DNA of 33,779 nt from a bacterium (GCA_029934085.1 JAOZMY010000019.1:1-33779); one strand, 5' to 3'. Shown: positions 1 through 8,681, numbered from the stretch's first letter. The notes: generated from the sequence alone by a model not told the origin. Numbers and translations are program-made.

Positions 1-19
1 AGAAAGGAGTCTATTATCC

Positions 20-2110
20 ATGAAAAATGTCGATACGGAATTCATCAGGAACATCGCTATTACCGGACACGGAGGAGACGGAAAGACCTCGATCACGGAA
101 GCCGCCCTCTTTCTTTCAGGCGTAAACACCCGTCTGGGCAAGGTGGATGACGGAAGCTCCCTGATGGATTTTGAGCCGGAAGAAGTCAAACGCGGAGGTT
201 CCATCCTCGCGTCCATCGCCAATTTTCCATGGGACAAACACCTCATTTACTGGATTGACACCCCCGGCTACGCAAACTTCATCGGGGACACCAAGGCCTG
301 CATGCGGGTCGTGGACGGATCCGTCGTCGTGGTATCGGCCAATGACGGGGTCAAGGTTCAGACCAATACCGTGTGGGACTACGCCGACGAATACGAAATC
401 CCAAGAGTGGTCTTTATCAATCGGATGGACTCGGAACGTGCGAATTTCGAAACCACCCTCGAAGATTTGGAAAGTAACTTCAAGGATATACGCATGGTCC
501 CCCTCTACTATCCCATCGGCAAGGAAGCCAATTTCAAGGGTATCATCGATCTCATGGCCCAAAAGGCCTACATCTTCGCGGATGACGCCTCCGGAAAGTT
601 CGAGACACAGGATATCCCCGGAGACCTGGCAGATACCGTGGCCTCCTTCCGGGAGCGCATGATCGAAACCCTCGTGGAAGCGGATGACGAAATAATGGAA
701 AAATATCTCGAGGGAAACGAACTTACAAACGAAGAGCTGCTGGCTTGCCTTAAGAAAGGGACATGCGAACGGCAGTTCGTCCCAGTTGTCTGTGGATCCG
801 CCGCGAAAAACATCGGTGTGGCCCAGCTTATCGATCTGGCGGTCGCCGCCCTCCCCTCTCCCATCGACCGGGGACCCGTCAAGGGTAAAAAACCTGGGAC
901 GGACGAGGAGATTACCCGCGACCCGAGCCCGGACGCGCCATTTTCCGCGTTCGTCTTCAAGACTATTACGGACCCATTCGCGGGACGGCTTACCATCTTC
1001 CGGGTCTACTCCGGCACGGTTCACGCCGACTCGACCCTTTATAACGCCACCAAGGATGTCAAGGAGAGGATCGGACAGATCTTCCGGCTCGTCGGGAAGA
1101 AACAGGAAGGCGTCGGTTCTGCGTCGGTAGGTGAGCTGATCGCCGTGGCCAAACTGAAGGAAACCACGACGGGAGACACCTTCTGCGACGAGAAGGACCC
1201 CATCATCTATGAACCTGCCAAGCTTCCGAACCCCATGATCACTTTCGCACTCAAGCCCAAGTCGCGGGGGGATGAAGACAAGGTTGCTTCTGCCCTTCAG
1301 CGTATGATGGAGGAAGACCTGACCATCCAGCTTGGCAGGGATGAGCAGACCCGTGAGCTCCTTATCACCGGGATGGGGCAGCTCCACATCGAAACCACCC
1401 TGGAAAAACTCAAAAGAAAATTCGGCGTGGAGGTTGATCTAAGCCTTCCGAAGGTTCCCTACAAGGAAACCATCAAGAAGACGGTCAAAGGTGTCATCTA
1501 CCGCCACAAAAAACAGACGGGCGGACATGGCCAGTTCGCCGAGGTCCATTTCGACATCTCTCCCCTCCCCCGCGGAAAGGGATTCGAGTTCGAAAATGCC
1601 CTGACGGGAATGAACGTGCCGAGGGGCTTTGTACCCGCTGTTGAAAAAGGTATTATGGAGGCCATGGCCAGCGGTGTCGTGGCGGGATATCCCGTTGTCG
1701 ATGTCAAGGTCCGGTTTTACGACGGAAAATCCCACGAGGTCGATTCCTCGGAAATGGCCTTCAAGATTGCTGCGTCCATGTGTTTCAAAAAAGGTGTGCA
1801 AGAAGCCAACCCGGTTCTTCTGGAACCAATCATGCAGATGGAAATCATCACACCGGAAGAGAATCTCGGCGACATCATGGGGGATATCAACAGCCGCCGG
1901 GGCAAAGTCCTTGGAATGGACTCCAAAGGAAAATACCAGATTGTCAAGGCACTGGTTCCCATGTCTGAGGTCCTCCAGTACGCCCCGGATCTGAGGTCCA
2001 TGACGGGCGGCCGAGGAAACTTCACGATGGAGTTTTCCCATTACGAAGAGGTTCCGGCCCATCTCAAGGACAAGATAGTGGCCCAGAAAGAGGCAGCGGA
2101 GGAAGAATAA
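20..2110 (+). CDS. fusA: Elongation factor G-like translational GTPase (EF-G-2 / FusA2 type)
   Basis: A 696-residue protein with the full EF-G domain length. The P-loop is G-H-G-G-D-G-K-T at residues 16-23, the G3 motif D-T-P-G-Y at 80-84, and the G4 motif N-R-M-D at 134-137. A G5-like G-S-A-A-K follows near 257, and domains II-V are intact to the end. EF-G drives tRNA-mRNA translocation on the ribosome. Here the catalytic His that normally follows D-T-P-G is Tyr84, and the switch I R-G-I-T-I motif is replaced by R-G-G-S-I. Both traits are typical of the EF-G-like paralogue group rather than the main EF-G of the str operon. No rps or tuf genes adjoin it, which agrees with a paralogue. The ATG at 20 follows an AAAGGAG ribosome binding site at 3-9. 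Its exact role (translocation, recycling or stress) cannot be read from the sequence. Confidence 0.93.
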   Translation: MKNVDTEFIRNIAITGHGGDGKTSITEAALFLSGVNTRLGKVDDGSSLMDFEPEEVKRGGSILASIANFPWDKHLIYWIDTPGYANFIGDTKACMRVVDGSVVVVSANDGVKVQTNTVWDYADEYEIPRVVFINRMDSERANFETTLEDLESNFKDIRMVPLYYPIGKEANFKGIIDLMAQKAYIFADDASGKFETQDIPGDLADTVASFRERMIETLVEADDEIMEKYLEGNELTNEELLACLKKGTCERQFVPVVCGSAAKNIGVAQLIDLAVAALPSPIDRGPVKGKKPGTDEEITRDPSPDAPFSAFVFKTITDPFAGRLTIFRVYSGTVHADSTLYNATKDVKERIGQIFRLVGKKQEGVGSASVGELIAVAKLKETTTGDTFCDEKDPIIYEPAKLPNPMITFALKPKSRGDEDKVASALQRMMEEDLTIQLGRDEQTRELLITGMGQLHIETTLEKLKRKFGVEVDLSLPKVPYKETIKKTVKGVIYRHKKQTGGHGQFAEVHFDISPLPRGKGFEFENALTGMNVPRGFVPAVEKGIMEAMASGVVAGYPVVDVKVRFYDGKSHEVDSSEMAFKIAASMCFKKGVQEANPVLLEPIMQMEIITPEENLGDIMGDINSRRGKVLGMDSKGKYQIVKALVPMSEVLQYAPDLRSMTGGRGNFTMEFSHYEEVPAHLKDKIVAQKEAAEEE

Positions 2111-2174
2111 CTCCCGGATCCACCGAGGGGACCCCATATACAAAAACTTGAAACCCCGGGCGTAGAGGTGTAAA

Positions 2175-2621
2175 ATGAAAGCGGTGATTCAGAGGGTTTC
2201 ACAGGCATCCGTCAAGGTGAAGGGGCAGACCATCGCCGCTATCGATAACGGCTTACTCGTTCTCGTTGGAATCGGAAAGGGAGATTCAGAAAAGGATGCC
2301 GAATTTTTAGCCAAAAAGATCTCCGGGCTTCGCATGTTTGAGGATAAAAAAGGGCATATCCATTACAGTGTTAGGGAGGTGGACGGAGAAGTCATCGTTG
2401 TTTCTCAATTCACCCTCTACGGAGATTGTCGTAAAGGAAGGCGTCCTTCCTTCACAGGAGCGGAATCTCCGGAAAAGGCCAAAATTCTCTATCAGACCTT
2501 CGTTCAAAAACTGGCCCTGGAAGGAGTTCCCGTTCAAGAAGGCGTTTTCCAGGAGATGATGGAAGTCGCCCTGATCAATGACGGCCCTTTCACGCTTCTG
2601 GTGGAAAGCCCATCTAAGTAA
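2175..2621 (+). CDS. dtd: D-aminoacyl-tRNA deacylase
   Basis: A 148-residue protein of the normal DTD length. It hydrolyses D-aminoacyl-tRNAs (and Gly-tRNA-Ala in the family) in the cytoplasm as a homodimer, so it proofreads chirality for translation. The two family signature motifs are present: S-Q-F-T-L with the following K-G-R-R-P-S-F near residues 77-95, and N-D-G-P-F-T near 135-140, where the usual form is N-x-G-P-x-T. The ATG at 2175 follows an AGAGGTG ribosome binding site. It lies 64 bp downstream of the EF-G-like gene on the same strand, so a shared translation-quality theme is plausible. A hairpin immediately follows the stop codon. Confidence 0.96.
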   Translation: MKAVIQRVSQASVKVKGQTIAAIDNGLLVLVGIGKGDSEKDAEFLAKKISGLRMFEDKKGHIHYSVREVDGEVIVVSQFTLYGDCRKGRRPSFTGAESPEKAKILYQTFVQKLALEGVPVQEGVFQEMMEVALINDGPFTLLVESPSK

Positions 2622-2622
2622 G

Positions 2623-2654
2623 CAGGCAGCTAATAAGGCTGCCTGAGATTTTCT
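2623..2654 (+). terminator. Probable rho-independent terminator after dtd
   Basis: A perfect 8-bp inverted repeat CAGGCAGC (2623-2630) / GCTGCCTG (2638-2645) with a 7-nt loop starts two bases after the dtd stop. It is followed by a moderately T-rich tail, AGATTTTCTT. The tail is interrupted, so termination may be partial. The next gene begins 36 bp after the stem and has its own strong ribosome binding site. Confidence 0.6.
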
Positions 2655-2680
2655 TCACCCTCTCACGGGAGGTGAGAAAA

Positions 2681-4087
2681 ATGGAAAAAGCCTCAAGAGA
2701 CAGGCAACCTGCTGTGGCCGGGATGTTTTATCCCGCCTACCCCGATGAGCTATCCGAACAAATCGACTCTTTTCTGAGAAACGCGAATCCCCCCACCATT
2801 CACGGCCAGATCTTGGCGCTCGTCAGCCCCCATGCGGGTTATGTCTACTCCGGACAGGTTGCCGCCTACGGATACAAAACCGTGAAGGGAAAATCCTATG
2901 ATCTCGTCATCGTCATCTCCCCAAGTCACCGCGCCTACTTCAAAGGGGCCTCTGTGTATGCCGTTGGAGATTACATCACCCCCCTTGGCGTCGCCAAGGT
3001 CGACCGGGAAGCCTGCACAGCCCTTATGGCCCAGGACCCGACCATCCAGTTTCACCCCCAGGTGCACGAACAGGAACACGCCTTAGAGGTTCAAATCCCC
3101 TTTCTCCAACGCGTTCTCAACGATTTCAAACTCCTCCCCATTGTCATGGGGAATCAAGACTACGCCACATGCGAGCGCCTCAAAGACGCGCTCCTCAAGG
3201 TTATCAAAGGGAAAAACATCCTCATCGTCGCAAGTTCCGATCTCTCTCACTACCACCCTGATCCCGAGGCCCGAACGTTAGACGCCCGGGTTGCAGAGGC
3301 CCTTGAGCGTTTTGATCCCAAGGCTCTACACGAAATCCTAAACTCCGGAAAGGCCGAAGCCTGCGGCGGTGGCCCCATGATTACTGCCATGCTCACGGCG
3401 GCTGCCCTTGGGGCGCACCAATCCAAGGTCTTAGTGTATGCGAATTCTGGGGATATCACCGGAGACCGCCAGGCCGTGGTAGGGTATCTGTCCGCCGTTT
3501 TTTATAAGGAAAATGGCGATTCCTCCCAGAAGAAGGTCGGGATCGACCTTGGCTTAACAGAAGAAGAAAAACAAATCCTGCACACAATCGCGAGAGAGGC
3601 CATCGAAAGCAGGCTTGAGGGGAAACCCCTTCCCCCACTGCCATCCCCCCTCACGCCAACCCTCGAAGAATACCGGGGAGCTTTTGTGACTCTCACCAAA
3701 AATGGGAATCTCAGGGGATGTATCGGGTTGATCCAGCCCGTCAAACCTCTGGCCGCCTCGGTTCAGGAAATGGCCGTGGCCGCGGCCTTCCAGGATCCGA
3801 GGTTCCCGCCGCTGACCAAGGAGGAATGGCCGTCCATAGATATCGAAATATCCGCGCTGACCCCCTTCAAGGAGATCCAGGACCTGTCGGAAATCCAGGT
3901 GGGCACCCATGGTCTTTACATCCAAAAAGGTCCTTATTCGGGGCTACTCCTCCCTCAGGTGGCCACGGAGTATGGTTGGAACCGCGAGGAGTTTCTCCAA
4001 CAGACCTGCATCAAGGCCGGCCTTCATCCCATGGCCTATAAAGATCCCGATGCGAAAATCTATATCTTCTCCGCGGATATCTTTTAA
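2681..4087 (+). CDS. MEMO1-AMMECR1 fusion (AmmeMemoRadiSam system proteins B and A)
   Basis: A 468-residue cytoplasmic protein with two recognisable halves. Residues 1 to about 275 are a MEMO1/LigB-like dioxygenase fold, with S-P-H-A-G-Y-V-Y-S-G near 49-58, S-P-S-H at 80-83, H-E-Q-E-H near 129-133 and S-S-D-L-S-H at 185-190. Residues of about 285-468 are an AMMECR1 domain with the L-R-G-C-I-G signature at 344-349. These two families travel with a radical SAM enzyme in the so-called AmmeMemoRadiSam system, whose molecular job is poorly known. The radical SAM partner is not in this window. The ATG at 2681 is chosen because GGGAGGTGA at 2668-2675 is an ideal ribosome binding site for it. An in-frame GTG at 2672 lies inside that site and is unlikely to be used. 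Confidence 0.92.
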   Translation: MEKASRDRQPAVAGMFYPAYPDELSEQIDSFLRNANPPTIHGQILALVSPHAGYVYSGQVAAYGYKTVKGKSYDLVIVISPSHRAYFKGASVYAVGDYITPLGVAKVDREACTALMAQDPTIQFHPQVHEQEHALEVQIPFLQRVLNDFKLLPIVMGNQDYATCERLKDALLKVIKGKNILIVASSDLSHYHPDPEARTLDARVAEALERFDPKALHEILNSGKAEACGGGPMITAMLTAAALGAHQSKVLVYANSGDITGDRQAVVGYLSAVFYKENGDSSQKKVGIDLGLTEEEKQILHTIAREAIESRLEGKPLPPLPSPLTPTLEEYRGAFVTLTKNGNLRGCIGLIQPVKPLAASVQEMAVAAAFQDPRFPPLTKEEWPSIDIEISALTPFKEIQDLSEIQVGTHGLYIQKGPYSGLLLPQVATEYGWNREEFLQQTCIKAGLHPMAYKDPDAKIYIFSADIF

Positions 4088-4105
4088 CTCGACGAAAGGA
4101 GAAAA

Positions 4106-4516
4106 ATGGCAAAAAGACTCCTCGTGGTAGACGATGATACCATTTTTCGTCAGATGCTCATTGAAATCCTAAGTTCCCAAGGCTTTGAGATTCTCGAGGC
4201 TCGTGACGGTGAAGAAGGCCTCGAGCTATTTAAGGAGGGCGGCCCTGACCTGGTGGTTATCACGGACATTCGCATGCCCAAGAAAAACGGCTTTCAAATG
4301 GCCCAGGACATCCACGCCCTTTCTCCCACCACGCCCATTATCTTCATCAGCGGCTGGTACGATCCTGGTAAGATTTACGCAGGAAAAGGGATTGGGCCAT
4401 TGCTAACGAAAAACAAGTCTCCCCACATCTACTTTTTGAGGAAGCCTTTCAGAATCTCCCAGCTCGTTTCCCTGATTGAAGAGACCACCTTCACAACCCA
4501 GGCCCACGTGGCTTAG
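4106..4516 (+). CDS. Single-domain response regulator (CheY-like receiver)
   Basis: A 136-residue stand-alone receiver domain without an output domain. Visible residues are the acidic cluster D9-D11, the phospho-acceptor D54 in T-D-I-R-M-P, the switch S82 and the conserved K113 in L-R-K-P-F. It would be phosphorylated by a histidine kinase not present in the window, and would act through protein contacts. The stretch between the switch Ser and the Lys is about 9 residues longer than in CheY (G-W-Y-D-P-G-K onward), which suggests an extended beta4-alpha4 loop. The ATG at 4106 follows AAAGGAG. The gene starts 18 bp after the MEMO1-AMMECR1 stop, so the two are probably co-transcribed. Confidence 0.93.
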   Translation: MAKRLLVVDDDTIFRQMLIEILSSQGFEILEARDGEEGLELFKEGGPDLVVITDIRMPKKNGFQMAQDIHALSPTTPIIFISGWYDPGKIYAGKGIGPLLTKNKSPHIYFLRKPFRISQLVSLIEETTFTTQAHVA

Positions 4517-4585
4517 ATCTTCTCCCCGATCACATGGGAAGGGCTTAACGGCTTCGAATTTTCACCTAAACCGATCGAAAAAGGA

Positions 4586-4774
4586 TTAGGATTCCTTCCC
4601 GCCTTTCACCTTCCACGAAAAGAAGAGATAGATTCCCACTATGAGAAACGCAGAAACAATCAAGGTGAGAAGAAAGATATTATAATGAATGCTCGCCACA
4701 TGGTAGACGGAAATGAAATAGAATAGAATCACCCATATAATCAACGGAAACCACGAAAATACAGCTCGCTTCAT
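4586..4774 (-). CDS. Small two-helix membrane protein downstream of the TRAP permease
   Basis: A 62-residue hydrophobic protein I do not recognise by family. Two membrane segments are evident, about residues 7-27 and 33-53, with a short polar link between them and a basic C-terminal tail (K-V-K-G-G-K-E-S). The ATG at 4774-4772 lies 10 bp after the TRAP permease stop and is preceded by AAGGAT at good spacing, which supports real translation and coupling to the permease. It may be an accessory or stabilising subunit of the transporter, but that is an inference from position only. Confidence 0.7.
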   Translation of the reverse strand: MKRAVFSWFPLIIWVILFYFISVYHVASIHYNIFLLTLIVSAFLIVGIYLFFSWKVKGGKES

Positions 4775-4784
4775 TGACAGATCC

Positions 4785-6722
4785 TTACGTAGCTGCCGGA
4801 ACAGAGGTCCGGCTTTTCTTTTTCAAATACCCAACCAGCACAACGAATACCACCACGCCCACCAAATTGTAATGCACGTGGGGCAGAAAAAGTAACACCG
4901 ATGGGACAAACATCAGGACCCTTGCCCCAATGGGAACCGAATCATACAACCACCCCTCCGTGACAATCGTCAAGGCAAACAACCCCAGGGTCGTGGCCAC
5001 GATCGCCCTCAGGATTTCGATCCACGATCCCACGAAAACCAGCCCCGGGCCATACACAAAAACAAAGGGGAGGATATATTTCGCGATTCCCAGGCGGAAC
5101 GAGGTAAATCCTGTCTCCATGGGGTTCGAATTGGCGATTCCTGCGGCGGCGAAGGCCGCGAGGGCGACGGGAGGTGTGATCGCAGAAACCAGTCCAAAAT
5201 AGAAGGCGAAGAGATGGGCCGCGATGGGCTCCACACCCATCTTTACCAGGGCGGGAATCACCAGGGCCGCTACGGTGATGTAGACCGCCGTAGTCGTCAA
5301 TCCCATCCCCAGGATCAACGAAGCAATCATGGTCAGGAACAGGGCCATCCAAAGCCTTCCCGCCGCGATGGTCACGATGAGATTGGTGAACTTGAGCCCT
5401 AGCCCGGAAACGAAAACAGAGCCAATAATAATCCCGGCGCAGGCGCATGCGATGGAGACGGGAATCGCCTTGGTCGCTCCGTCCTCAAGGGCCGAGAGGA
5501 GGCGCTGCGGTGACATGCGGGTCTCTTTCTTCATGAAGCTCAAAGCCAAGACGGAAACGATGGCCCAGAACGCCGCATACATGGGCGTGTATCCCACGAC
5601 CAGCAATCCAATAATCACGGCGAGAGAAATAAAAAGGTGCCCACCCCGTTTGAGCTCTTCCTTCGCGTTGGGAAGCTCTTCCTTCTCCAGCATGGCCAGA
5701 TCATTCTTCGCGGCCTCGAAATGCACCATGATGAAGATGGAGAAGAAATAGAGGATGGCGGGGAAGAAGGCCGCCAGGCAGACCTTCAAATAGGGAATCG
5801 AAAGGAACTCAGCGATAATGAAGGCAGCGGCTCCCATGACCGGCGGCATGATCTGTCCCCCGCTGGAGGAACAGGCCTCCACCGCGGCGGCAAAACGGGG
5901 CCGGTAGCCAATCTTCTTCATGAGGGGGATGGTAAAGGTCCCCGTCGTCACCACGTTGGCCACGGCACTGCCCGATACCGTCGCCATCAGGGCGCTGGAC
6001 ACGATGGAGGCCTTTGCGGGCCCGCCCCGGCGGCTCCCCGTCAAGGCAAGAGCCAGGTTGATGAAAAACCGCCCTGCCCCCGATTCCATCAGGATGGCCC
6101 CGAAGAGGATAAAGAGAAAGATGTAGGTTGCCATGACCATCAACGGGATCCCATAGATCCCATTCTCTCGCATGAAAAGATAGTCGACGATGGTAAACCA
6201 GGAATTGGGGGGGCCGTAAAAAATCCAGAAGAAATGATCGGAAAAGGCCGTGTGGAGGAGAAAAAAACCGGAGATGAGCACCATGGCCCAGCCGACGGTC
6301 CTCCGGGTCGCCTCCAGGAGGATGAAGATCATGGCCGTGCCCATCCAGAGGTCCCAATTCGTCAGATCCCCCCGCCTGAAGATGAAGGCCTCGATGTCAT
6401 AGAGGGTATAGACCTGGATGATGATGACCGCTGCGATGAGGGCAAAATCGATAAAGGAATACCACTTATAAGGTTCCCGCCATGACTTTCTGCCCAGCGG
6501 CTTGATCAGAAAGGCGACGACGAGCACAAAGGCAAGGTGCGTCGAGCGAAAGGCATGTGCCTCCACCGTTCCCGCGTAAGAGATGAAGAGATGATAAAGG
6601 GATAGCGAAATACTCAGAGACGTTGCGAAAAACGCAACTATGTAATGGGGAGGTCTCTCCTGTAAAAGGGTCTGCAAGATGGTCGGATTCTTTTCTTCTT
6701 CATAGGCAACTCTTCCAGCCAA
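4785..6722 (-). CDS. TRAP transporter permease, fused small and large subunits (4TM/12TM)
   Basis: An integral membrane protein of about 645 residues combining the DctQ-like small and DctM-like large TRAP subunits. The large domain has the family's characteristic G-A-I-L-M-E-S-G-A-G stretch, a Gly/Ser-rich A-T-V-S-G-S-A-V-A-N segment and A-C-S-S-S-G-G-Q-I-M-P-P-V-M-G, plus repeated hydrophobic helices. TRAP permeases import organic acids using an ion gradient together with a periplasmic binding protein, here the TAXI-type protein encoded just upstream at 7881-6898. AGGAGG at 6733-6728 sets the start at TTG 6722-6720. An in-frame GTG at 6728 overlaps that ribosome binding site and is less likely. 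The substrate cannot be read from sequence, but the enzymes of the cluster suggest a carboxylate. Confidence 0.93.
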   Translation of the reverse strand: MAGRVAYEEEKNPTILQTLLQERPPHYIVAFFATSLSISLSLYHLFISYAGTVEAHAFRSTHLAFVLVVAFLIKPLGRKSWREPYKWYSFIDFALIAAVIIIQVYTLYDIEAFIFRRGDLTNWDLWMGTAMIFILLEATRRTVGWAMVLISGFFLLHTAFSDHFFWIFYGPPNSWFTIVDYLFMRENGIYGIPLMVMATYIFLFILFGAILMESGAGRFFINLALALTGSRRGGPAKASIVSSALMATVSGSAVANVVTTGTFTIPLMKKIGYRPRFAAAVEACSSSGGQIMPPVMGAAAFIIAEFLSIPYLKVCLAAFFPAILYFFSIFIMVHFEAAKNDLAMLEKEELPNAKEELKRGGHLFISLAVIIGLLVVGYTPMYAAFWAIVSVLALSFMKKETRMSPQRLLSALEDGATKAIPVSIACACAGIIIGSVFVSGLGLKFTNLIVTIAAGRLWMALFLTMIASLILGMGLTTTAVYITVAALVIPALVKMGVEPIAAHLFAFYFGLVSAITPPVALAAFAAAGIANSNPMETGFTSFRLGIAKYILPFVFVYGPGLVFVGSWIEILRAIVATTLGLFALTIVTEGWLYDSVPIGARVLMFVPSVLLFLPHVHYNLVGVVVFVVLVGYLKKKSRTSVPAAT

Positions 6723-6844
6723 CGCCACCTCCTGTAAGATCCCGCGCTCCTACCAGGGCCGTCAAATATAACCGTCTTGGTCCTCAGCCTACCCTTCCCG
6801 TCCACCTACACAAATATTTCTACTCCCGATCCGGATGGTAGACG

Positions 6845-6881
6845 AAAAAGGGCCCTTGGATTCACGGAATCCAGGGGCCCT
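6845..6881 (-). terminator. Terminator-like hairpin between TAXI and TRAP permease genes
   Basis: A 14-bp stem (6850-6863 with 6867-6880) has one G-T wobble and a 3-nt loop, and an extra A-T pair at its base. On the minus strand it is followed directly by TTTTT and then CG. It lies 17 bp after the TAXI stop codon and 123 bp before the permease start. In this position it can end most transcripts after the binding-protein gene, while readthrough feeds the permease. This would give more binding protein than permease. Confidence 0.85.
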
Positions 6882-6897
6882 ATGATCGATTAGTCTC

Positions 6898-7881
6898 CTA
6901 CTTTATCTTAACACCCTTCTCTTTGTAGTATTTCATTGCACCCGGATGGACGGGGATCTTGCACCCGCGAAGGGCGTTCTCTAAGCTGACTTGGGAAATG
7001 GCCTTCTTCTTGATCTTGGCCAGTTCGTCGAGGTGCTCGAAAATGGCCTTGACCACCGCGTAGGCGACGTCATCTTCCACATCCGCAGAAATTATCAAAC
7101 TCGTCACAGTTCCCACCGTCGGGACATCTTCAGTCATCCCTTTATATGCCGTCTTTGGAATCACAGTGGCAAAGAGCCCAGGCTCCAGCTCCAGGACCTT
7201 TTTCATATGTTCTTTATCGATCCCAAGGAACCGAACACCGGGTCGGAAATTGAGGTCGATGATCGTGGACTGCGGGCAGGAAGTCACCGCCATGTACGCG
7301 TCCGTATGACCATCCTTCATCAAAGCGGCTGCGTCGGCGTACCCCACGAAGTCCACCTTTCCGCCGTTCTTTTTGATGCTACTAAAGGTAATTCCGTAGG
7401 CCTTCAGGACAACCTCGGCAATGGCTGTGCCCGTAAATCCTACCTTTCCCGGAACAATCCGTTTGTCCTTGAGGTCCTCAAACGACTTAATCTTGCTATT
7501 CTTCGGAACGGCCACCTGGAAGATGCCGGGATAGAGGGAGCAAAGATACCGCAGCTTCTTGTGAGGTTTCTTGAATTTTCCCTTACCGTTGTAGGCGTTG
7601 TAGGCCGTATGGGAGTAGGTCCATCCGAGGTCTGCGTTTCCTCTTTGGAGGGCCTTGCAGTTCCCCACACCACCGCCGGGACCGTTGGAGGTGGAAATAC
7701 CCGTGGCCTGCTCGACGAGTTTCATAATGCCGGATCCCAATGGATACCAGGAACCGCCCTCCGGGCCTGAAACCATTTTGAGGAACTTGCGGTTGTACTT
7801 CCCGGCAAACGCCGTTCCAGAAACCACCAGTGCCAAAGAACAAACCACTATCAACCCTGTTAAAAATAGCTTCTTTTTCAT
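6898..7881 (-). CDS. TAXI family TRAP transporter solute-binding protein
   Basis: A 327-residue exported protein. A Sec signal peptide is clear: M-K-K-K, a hydrophobic core to about residue 21, and cleavage after A-F-A near residue 26. The mature part begins with the TAXI-family pattern M-V-S-G-P-E-G-G-S-W-Y-P-L-G-S-G near residues 37-52. Further family features are G-P-G-G-G-V-G-N near 68 and G-N-A-D-L-G-W-T-Y near 81-89. The protein captures the substrate in the periplasm and delivers it to the TRAP permease. The ATG at 7881 follows AAAAAGGAGGG. It sits 44 bp after CoA-transferase subunit B in the same direction, which ties transport to CoA activation. Confidence 0.95.
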   Translation of the reverse strand: MKKKLFLTGLIVVCSLALVVSGTAFAGKYNRKFLKMVSGPEGGSWYPLGSGIMKLVEQATGISTSNGPGGGVGNCKALQRGNADLGWTYSHTAYNAYNGKGKFKKPHKKLRYLCSLYPGIFQVAVPKNSKIKSFEDLKDKRIVPGKVGFTGTAIAEVVLKAYGITFSSIKKNGGKVDFVGYADAAALMKDGHTDAYMAVTSCPQSTIIDLNFRPGVRFLGIDKEHMKKVLELEPGLFATVIPKTAYKGMTEDVPTVGTVTSLIISADVEDDVAYAVVKAIFEHLDELAKIKKKAISQVSLENALRGCKIPVHPGAMKYYKEKGVKIK

Positions 7882-7925
7882 TCACATCCCTCCTTTTTAA
7901 TTGTTAACCCCATTTGATTTTTACC

Positions 7926-8681
7926 TTACAATATCAAATGCTGAGGGTCAATATGATTCCTCAAATGATTCAGAGACTCATCCGAGGGGGGAGGCTCCTC
8001 TTCGGCCCGACTTATGTCAAGTTCAAACCCAACCCTTCTTTCGATCGACCGCGGATCGTTCCCAGGAAAATAGGTTGCAAGATACATCCTCCGGGAATCA
8101 TTATCGAACATGAAAGTTCCCCCGTCCGTGATGACCACGTCCGGTCTCCCGTGATACATCGCTGCTTCATCTTTAGGGGATTTCCAGCCGGGGGTCGAGA
8201 AATAATCCAGCCGTTCCACGAAACGTCTCTTTTCCAGTCTCATAAAAATCATAACCCGGGCCGCGAAGACCGCCGCATCGCTGGCTCCCCCACTGCCCGG
8301 GAAACGAACCTTGGGCCGCCAGTAATCCCCGATGCAAGTGGAGTTGAGATTTCCGTAGGGGTCGATCTGAGCCGCACCGAGAACGGCAACGACGTGGGAA
8401 CCCGTCTGGGAATTCTGAAGGATGGCGAAGGAATCGACAAGCCCCGTTCCCACACTCGCCCCCGTCACGACCCTCGGGTCACCGACGGAGAGTGGCAGTT
8501 CCATGAGCCGGGAATCGATGGCCCCCGTCTCGAAGAAGATCACGCTGTTGGGGGCGTGGATCCGCTTGGCCGCCATGGCGGCGATCATGGAGATTCCTGT
8601 CCCGCAAAAGACAATCTCCTCGTCTCGGATTCGCCGCGCCGCCGCCAATACCATCCGTTCTCTCGGCGTAATCTCACTCAT
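7926..8681 (-). CDS. CoA-transferase subunit B (glutaconate/3-oxoacid CoA-transferase family I)
   Basis: A 251-residue protein matching the beta subunit of family I CoA-transferases. Evidence is the C-G-T-G-I-S segment near residues 26-31, the probable catalytic Glu51 in F-F-E-T-G-A at the position of the active-site Glu of GctB-like subunits, and G-S-G-G-A-S-D-A near residues 128-135. It transfers CoA from an acyl-CoA donor to a free acid, through a glutamyl-CoA intermediate on this subunit. The ATG overlaps the TGA of subunit A by 4 nt (ATGA at 8681-8678), the usual arrangement for equimolar synthesis. The acid it activates is unknown; import through the adjacent TRAP system is a reasonable inference. 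Confidence 0.9.
   Translation of the reverse strand: MSEITPRERMVLAAARRIRDEEIVFCGTGISMIAAMAAKRIHAPNSVIFFETGAIDSRLMELPLSVGDPRVVTGASVGTGLVDSFAILQNSQTGSHVVAVLGAAQIDPYGNLNSTCIGDYWRPKVRFPGSGGASDAAVFAARVMIFMRLEKRRFVERLDYFSTPGWKSPKDEAAMYHGRPDVVITDGGTFMFDNDSRRMYLATYFPGNDPRSIERRVGFELDISRAEEEPPPSDESLNHLRNHIDPQHLIL

Noticed and set aside
116-1387. Long antisense open frame (423 codons) opposite the EF-G-like gene
   Set aside because: It is a by-product of codon bias in a GC-rich gene; it shows no family motifs and the opposite strand is an unmistakable EF-G.
4578-4600. Short hairpin AAGGA/TCCTT with T's at the end of the 62-residue membrane protein gene
   Set aside because: The stem is only 5 bp, AT-rich, and includes the stop codon; too weak to call a terminator.
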